Both the position numbers and the translations under genes were made by a program. From assembly GCA_023819545.1 (NCBI GenBank), contig JAMWCA010000062.1, positions 1 through 7,279 on the forward strand: a stretch of 7,279 nucleotides of DNA. Reading direction: 5' to 3'. The notes beneath the pieces are model-generated. The model did no database searches, had not been told where the DNA came from, and saw only the letters and a program-made list of their open reading frames with translations. The stretch is from Candidatus Omnitrophota bacterium. GTDB lineage: Bacteria > Ratteibacteria > UBA8468 > B48-G9 > JAFGKM01. Below are positions 5,349 through 7,279 of the stretch, in pieces. Within the stretch, counting starts at the first letter, position 1, and each line of letters starts with the position of its first letter.

Positions 5349-6986
5349 ATGAATTCTTTATTTGTATTTTTATTTGGACTAGTTTTGTTTGTAATTGCCT
5401 ATATTTTTTATGGGAAGTTTTTAGAACGGTTATGGGAAATTGACGAAAAAAGACAAACACCAGCATATAAAAAGAAAGACGGAGTTGACTATATCCCTGC
5501 GAAACACTGGTTAATTCTTTTTGGTCATCATTTTTCTTCAATTGCTGGCGCTGGTCCAATTTTAGGTCCTGTTATTGCTGTTTGTATTTGGGGATGGGGT
5601 CCTGCTTTACTCTGGATAATTTTGGGTTCTATTTTCCTTGGTGGGGTACATGATTTTTCTTCTTTAATTTTAAGTGTTAGAAATGACGGACAGACAGCTG
5701 GAGAAATAACAAAAAATATCCTTGGAGAAAAAAGTAAAATTATATTCTCTTTATTTCTATGGTTTTCTTTGATTTTAGTTGTAGCAGTTTTTGCAGCAGT
5801 GACTGCAAAAACATTTATTGAAGAACCTAAAATTGTATTCCCTACTTTTTTCCTTATAATAGATGCGATAATTTTTGGTTTCCTTGTTTATAGAAAAAAC
5901 TTTTCAATTTTTTACTCAACAATTATTTGCCTTATTTTACTTTTAATCTTTTTTATTATTGGAAAGGAAATACCCATTGTTATCAAATTAAATCCATTGA
6001 AAATCTGGATAATAATTCTTTTAATTTATGGTTTTGTTGCAAGTATTTTACCTGTTAATATCCTTTTACAGCCAAGAGATTATCTTTCGTCTTTTATACT
6101 TTTTTCAGGTATATTTTTTGGTTATATTGGACTTTTAATAACACATCCATCTGTTAAAACACCCTTTTATATTTCATTTTTTTCTGAAAAAGGTTCTTTA
6201 TGGCCATTGATGTTTGTTATAATTGCTTGTGGAGCGATAAGCGGTTTTCACGGTCTTGTTTCAACTGGCACAACTTCAAAACAGATTGGAAATGAAAAAG
6301 ATATAAGAAAAATTGGATATGGTGGGATGTTAACAGAAGGACTTTTATCAATTTTAGCATTATTATCTGTTTCTGCTGGACTTTTCTGGACAAGTTCAAT
6401 TCCTGAGTTAAATTATCCTGATTTGATGAAAAAGGGAGATTGGATTGGAACTTTTGCAACAGGTTATGGTCAGATTTTAAAGAAAATTTTTGACCCAAAG
6501 ATAGGGAAATTATTAGCAATTGTTATGATTAATAGTTTTGTTTTAACAACTCTTGATACTGCAACAAGAATATCAAGATATATAACACAGGAACTTTTTG
6601 GTTTATCATTTAAAATTAAATTTTTAAGAAATAGATATAATGCAACATTATTAGTTATCATTTTTTCAGGTTATCTTGCTTTTGGAAACTGGCAAAAAAT
6701 ATGGCCTGTTTTTGGTGCTTCAAATCAGTTAGTTGCAGGTATTATTTTATTTTTGTGTAGTTTGTATCTTTTCTTAAATAAAAGAAAATCTTTAAGTATA
6801 TTAGTTCCATCAATAATAATGTTTCTAACAACTATAATTGCTCTTACAATTCAGATGATTTCTTTTTATAAACAAAAAAATTATCTTCTCGGTAATATAA
6901 GTTTAATTTTGATAATTCTTTCTATCTTTATCATAGACGAAGGAATAAAGATTTTATTAAAATTTAGAAAAAAACGGAATATATGA
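5349..6986 (+). CDS. cstA: CstA-family carbon starvation protein (pyruvate/peptide transporter)
   Basis: The 545-residue inner-membrane protein has about 14-15 hydrophobic segments. Family hallmarks are DYIPAKHWLILFGHHFSSIA then GAGPILGP (together 47-74), WGWGPALLWI (81-90), GGVHDFSSLILSVRNDGQT (98-116), GFHGLVSTGTTSKQI (299-313), TTLDTATRISRYI (400-412) and WPVFGASNQLVA (452-463). E. coli CstA and its relative BtsT import pyruvate with protons, and CstA is also linked to peptide uptake under carbon starvation. This protein is shorter than the roughly 700-residue E. coli form, as in many anaerobes and Gram-positives, but has both the N-terminal core and the C-terminal TM part. The ATG has AAAAGG upstream and its own promoter. 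The usual small partner gene ybdD is not recognisable downstream; a different small ORF begins at its stop codon. No LytTR/BtsSR-type regulator is present nearby. Confidence 0.93.
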   Translation: MNSLFVFLFGLVLFVIAYIFYGKFLERLWEIDEKRQTPAYKKKDGVDYIPAKHWLILFGHHFSSIAGAGPILGPVIAVCIWGWGPALLWIILGSIFLGGVHDFSSLILSVRNDGQTAGEITKNILGEKSKIIFSLFLWFSLILVVAVFAAVTAKTFIEEPKIVFPTFFLIIDAIIFGFLVYRKNFSIFYSTIICLILLLIFFIIGKEIPIVIKLNPLKIWIIILLIYGFVASILPVNILLQPRDYLSSFILFSGIFFGYIGLLITHPSVKTPFYISFFSEKGSLWPLMFVIIACGAISGFHGLVSTGTTSKQIGNEKDIRKIGYGGMLTEGLLSILALLSVSAGLFWTSSIPELNYPDLMKKGDWIGTFATGYGQILKKIFDPKIGKLLAIVMINSFVLTTLDTATRISRYITQELFGLSFKIKFLRNRYNATLLVIIFSGYLAFGNWQKIWPVFGASNQLVAGIILFLCSLYLFLNKRKSLSILVPSIIMFLTTIIALTIQMISFYKQKNYLLGNISLILIILSIFIIDEGIKILLKFRKKRNI

Positions 6987-7153
6987 AGGTCTATAAAAAG
7001 GGTCGTCGGTTAGGGGATAATATCCATCTTGAAAAAAAAATTTTAAAATATATCTCTATCAAAATTCAAAATTTACTACTGGGAATAAACAAACTTGTAT
7101 TAATAGGAATTTTGCCATTTTATTATCTACATAAATACTATGTCCTAACTTGA
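6983..7153 (+). CDS. Possible small membrane protein, 56 codons, unidentified
   Basis: An open frame starts at an ATG whose last two bases form part of the cstA stop (ATGA, 4-nt overlap) and ends at TGA 7151-7153. The product begins MKVYKKGRRLGDN, is basic in its first 25 residues, then has a hydrophobic stretch (about residues 30-50, LLLGINKLVLIGILPFYY) that could cross the membrane once. I do not recognise it. It sits where ybdD often follows cstA but has none of the YbdD sequence features I know. The stop-start overlap and an otherwise gene-free 216-nt gap support it. Against it are the weak ribosome site (CGGAA), its short length, and Arg codons CGT-CGG in a window that mostly uses AGA. 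It may be a chance frame in an intergenic region. Confidence 0.3.
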   Translation: MKVYKKGRRLGDNIHLEKKILKYISIKIQNLLLGINKLVLIGILPFYYLHKYYVLT

Positions 7154-7163
7154 AAGAAAAAGA

Positions 7164-7192
7164 TTTAATTGCTAATAAAAATATGGTAAAAT
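7164..7192 (+). promoter_or_regulatory. Promoter of dnaX, giving a very short or absent leader
   Basis: TTTAAT (7164-7169) and TAAAAT (7187-7192) are separated by 17 nt, and TGG before the -10 makes it an extended -10 like those of the tRNA and cstA promoters. The -10 ends only 10 nt before the dnaX ATG, so transcription should start within a few bases of it. No Shine-Dalgarno sequence precedes the ATG. A second TATAAT at 7193-7198 is too close to the ATG to serve it. Confidence 0.5.
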
Positions 7193-7202
7193 TATAATTG
7201 AA

Positions 7203-7279
7203 ATGTATACTGTACTTGCAAGGAAATATAGGCCCCAATCTTTTGCAGAAGTTTGTGGTCAGAAAGAAATAATTGAAGT
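7203..7279 (+). CDS. dnaX: DNA polymerase III subunit gamma/tau, N-terminal fragment, cut by window edge
   Basis: The 25 complete codons visible read MYTVLARKYRPQSFAEVCGQ followed by KEIIE. This is the highly conserved N-terminus of DnaX, the clamp-loader ATPase of the replicative polymerase (family form xYxVLARKYRPxxFxxVvGQ). The Walker A site and all later domains lie beyond the right edge. The ATG is fixed by the family start. It lacks a Shine-Dalgarno site and lies next to a promoter -10 box. In many bacteria dnaX is followed by a YbaB-family gene and recR, which may continue outside the window. Confidence 0.9.
   Translation, partial: MYTVLARKYRPQSFAEVCGQKEIIE

Noticed and set aside
7007..7050. 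Near-palindrome GGATAATATCC followed by an A-run, considered as a terminator for cstA.
   Set aside because: The stem is only four to five base pairs with a tiny loop, and there is no T-tract after it on the plus strand; read on the minus strand there is no gene to terminate.
7129..7143. Small inverted repeat ACATA-AATAC-TATGT before dnaX, considered as a terminator or operator.
   Set aside because: The 5-bp AT-rich stem without a T-tract is expected by chance in this composition.
1..7279. Looked for CRISPR arrays, insertion sequences, attachment sites and long repeats.
   Set aside because: No repeated units longer than about 8 bp with regular spacing, no transposase or integrase-like frames, and no duplicated tRNA end next to the tRNA-Pro gene were seen.

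Overview
The window is strongly AT-rich bacterial DNA with compact genes, mostly clear Shine-Dalgarno sites, sigma-70-type promoters that often carry an extended TGn -10, and the standard code. The gene set points to an anaerobic, sulfide-using bacterium: a His-type Thi4, a DUF39 homocysteine-biosynthesis protein and an Rrf2 regulator with a cysteine cluster. Such combinations are typical of AT-rich anaerobes such as thermophilic or candidate-phylum bacteria. I cannot name the lineage from the sequence alone.

Left half, minus strand (positions 2668 down to 1): one promoter reads into a tRNA-Pro(TGG). It is followed at short spacing by an Rrf2-family regulator, cysteine synthase (cysK), a Thi4-type thiazole synthase and the first 126 codons of a DUF39 homocysteine-biosynthesis protein that runs off the left edge. 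The gaps are 51, 13 and 12 nt, and the last pair overlaps by 14 nt, so this looks like one operon. The three enzymes would each place inorganic sulfide into a different product: cysteine, the thiamine thiazole, and homocysteine/methionine. The regulator is a plausible sulfur, Fe-S or redox sensor for the set.

Centre (2653-2728): a 76-bp divergent promoter region. The two promoters overlap at their -35 boxes and are surrounded by AT-rich palindromes and an 8-bp tandem repeat.

Right half, plus strand: an MFS efflux-type transporter whose end overlaps the start of a beta-CASP metallo-beta-lactamase RNase by 11 nt; then, with its own promoter, a CstA-family pyruvate/peptide transporter; then a possible 56-codon small ORF joined to cstA by an ATGA stop-start overlap; then the first 25 codons of dnaX (DNA polymerase III gamma/tau) at the right edge, with a promoter so close to its ATG that the mRNA may be leaderless.

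Most of the window is well explained by known families. The points most worth a second look are the sulfide-assimilation gene cluster, the His-for-Cys change in Thi4, the unidentified small ORF in the position where ybdD often follows cstA, and the leaderless-looking dnaX start.
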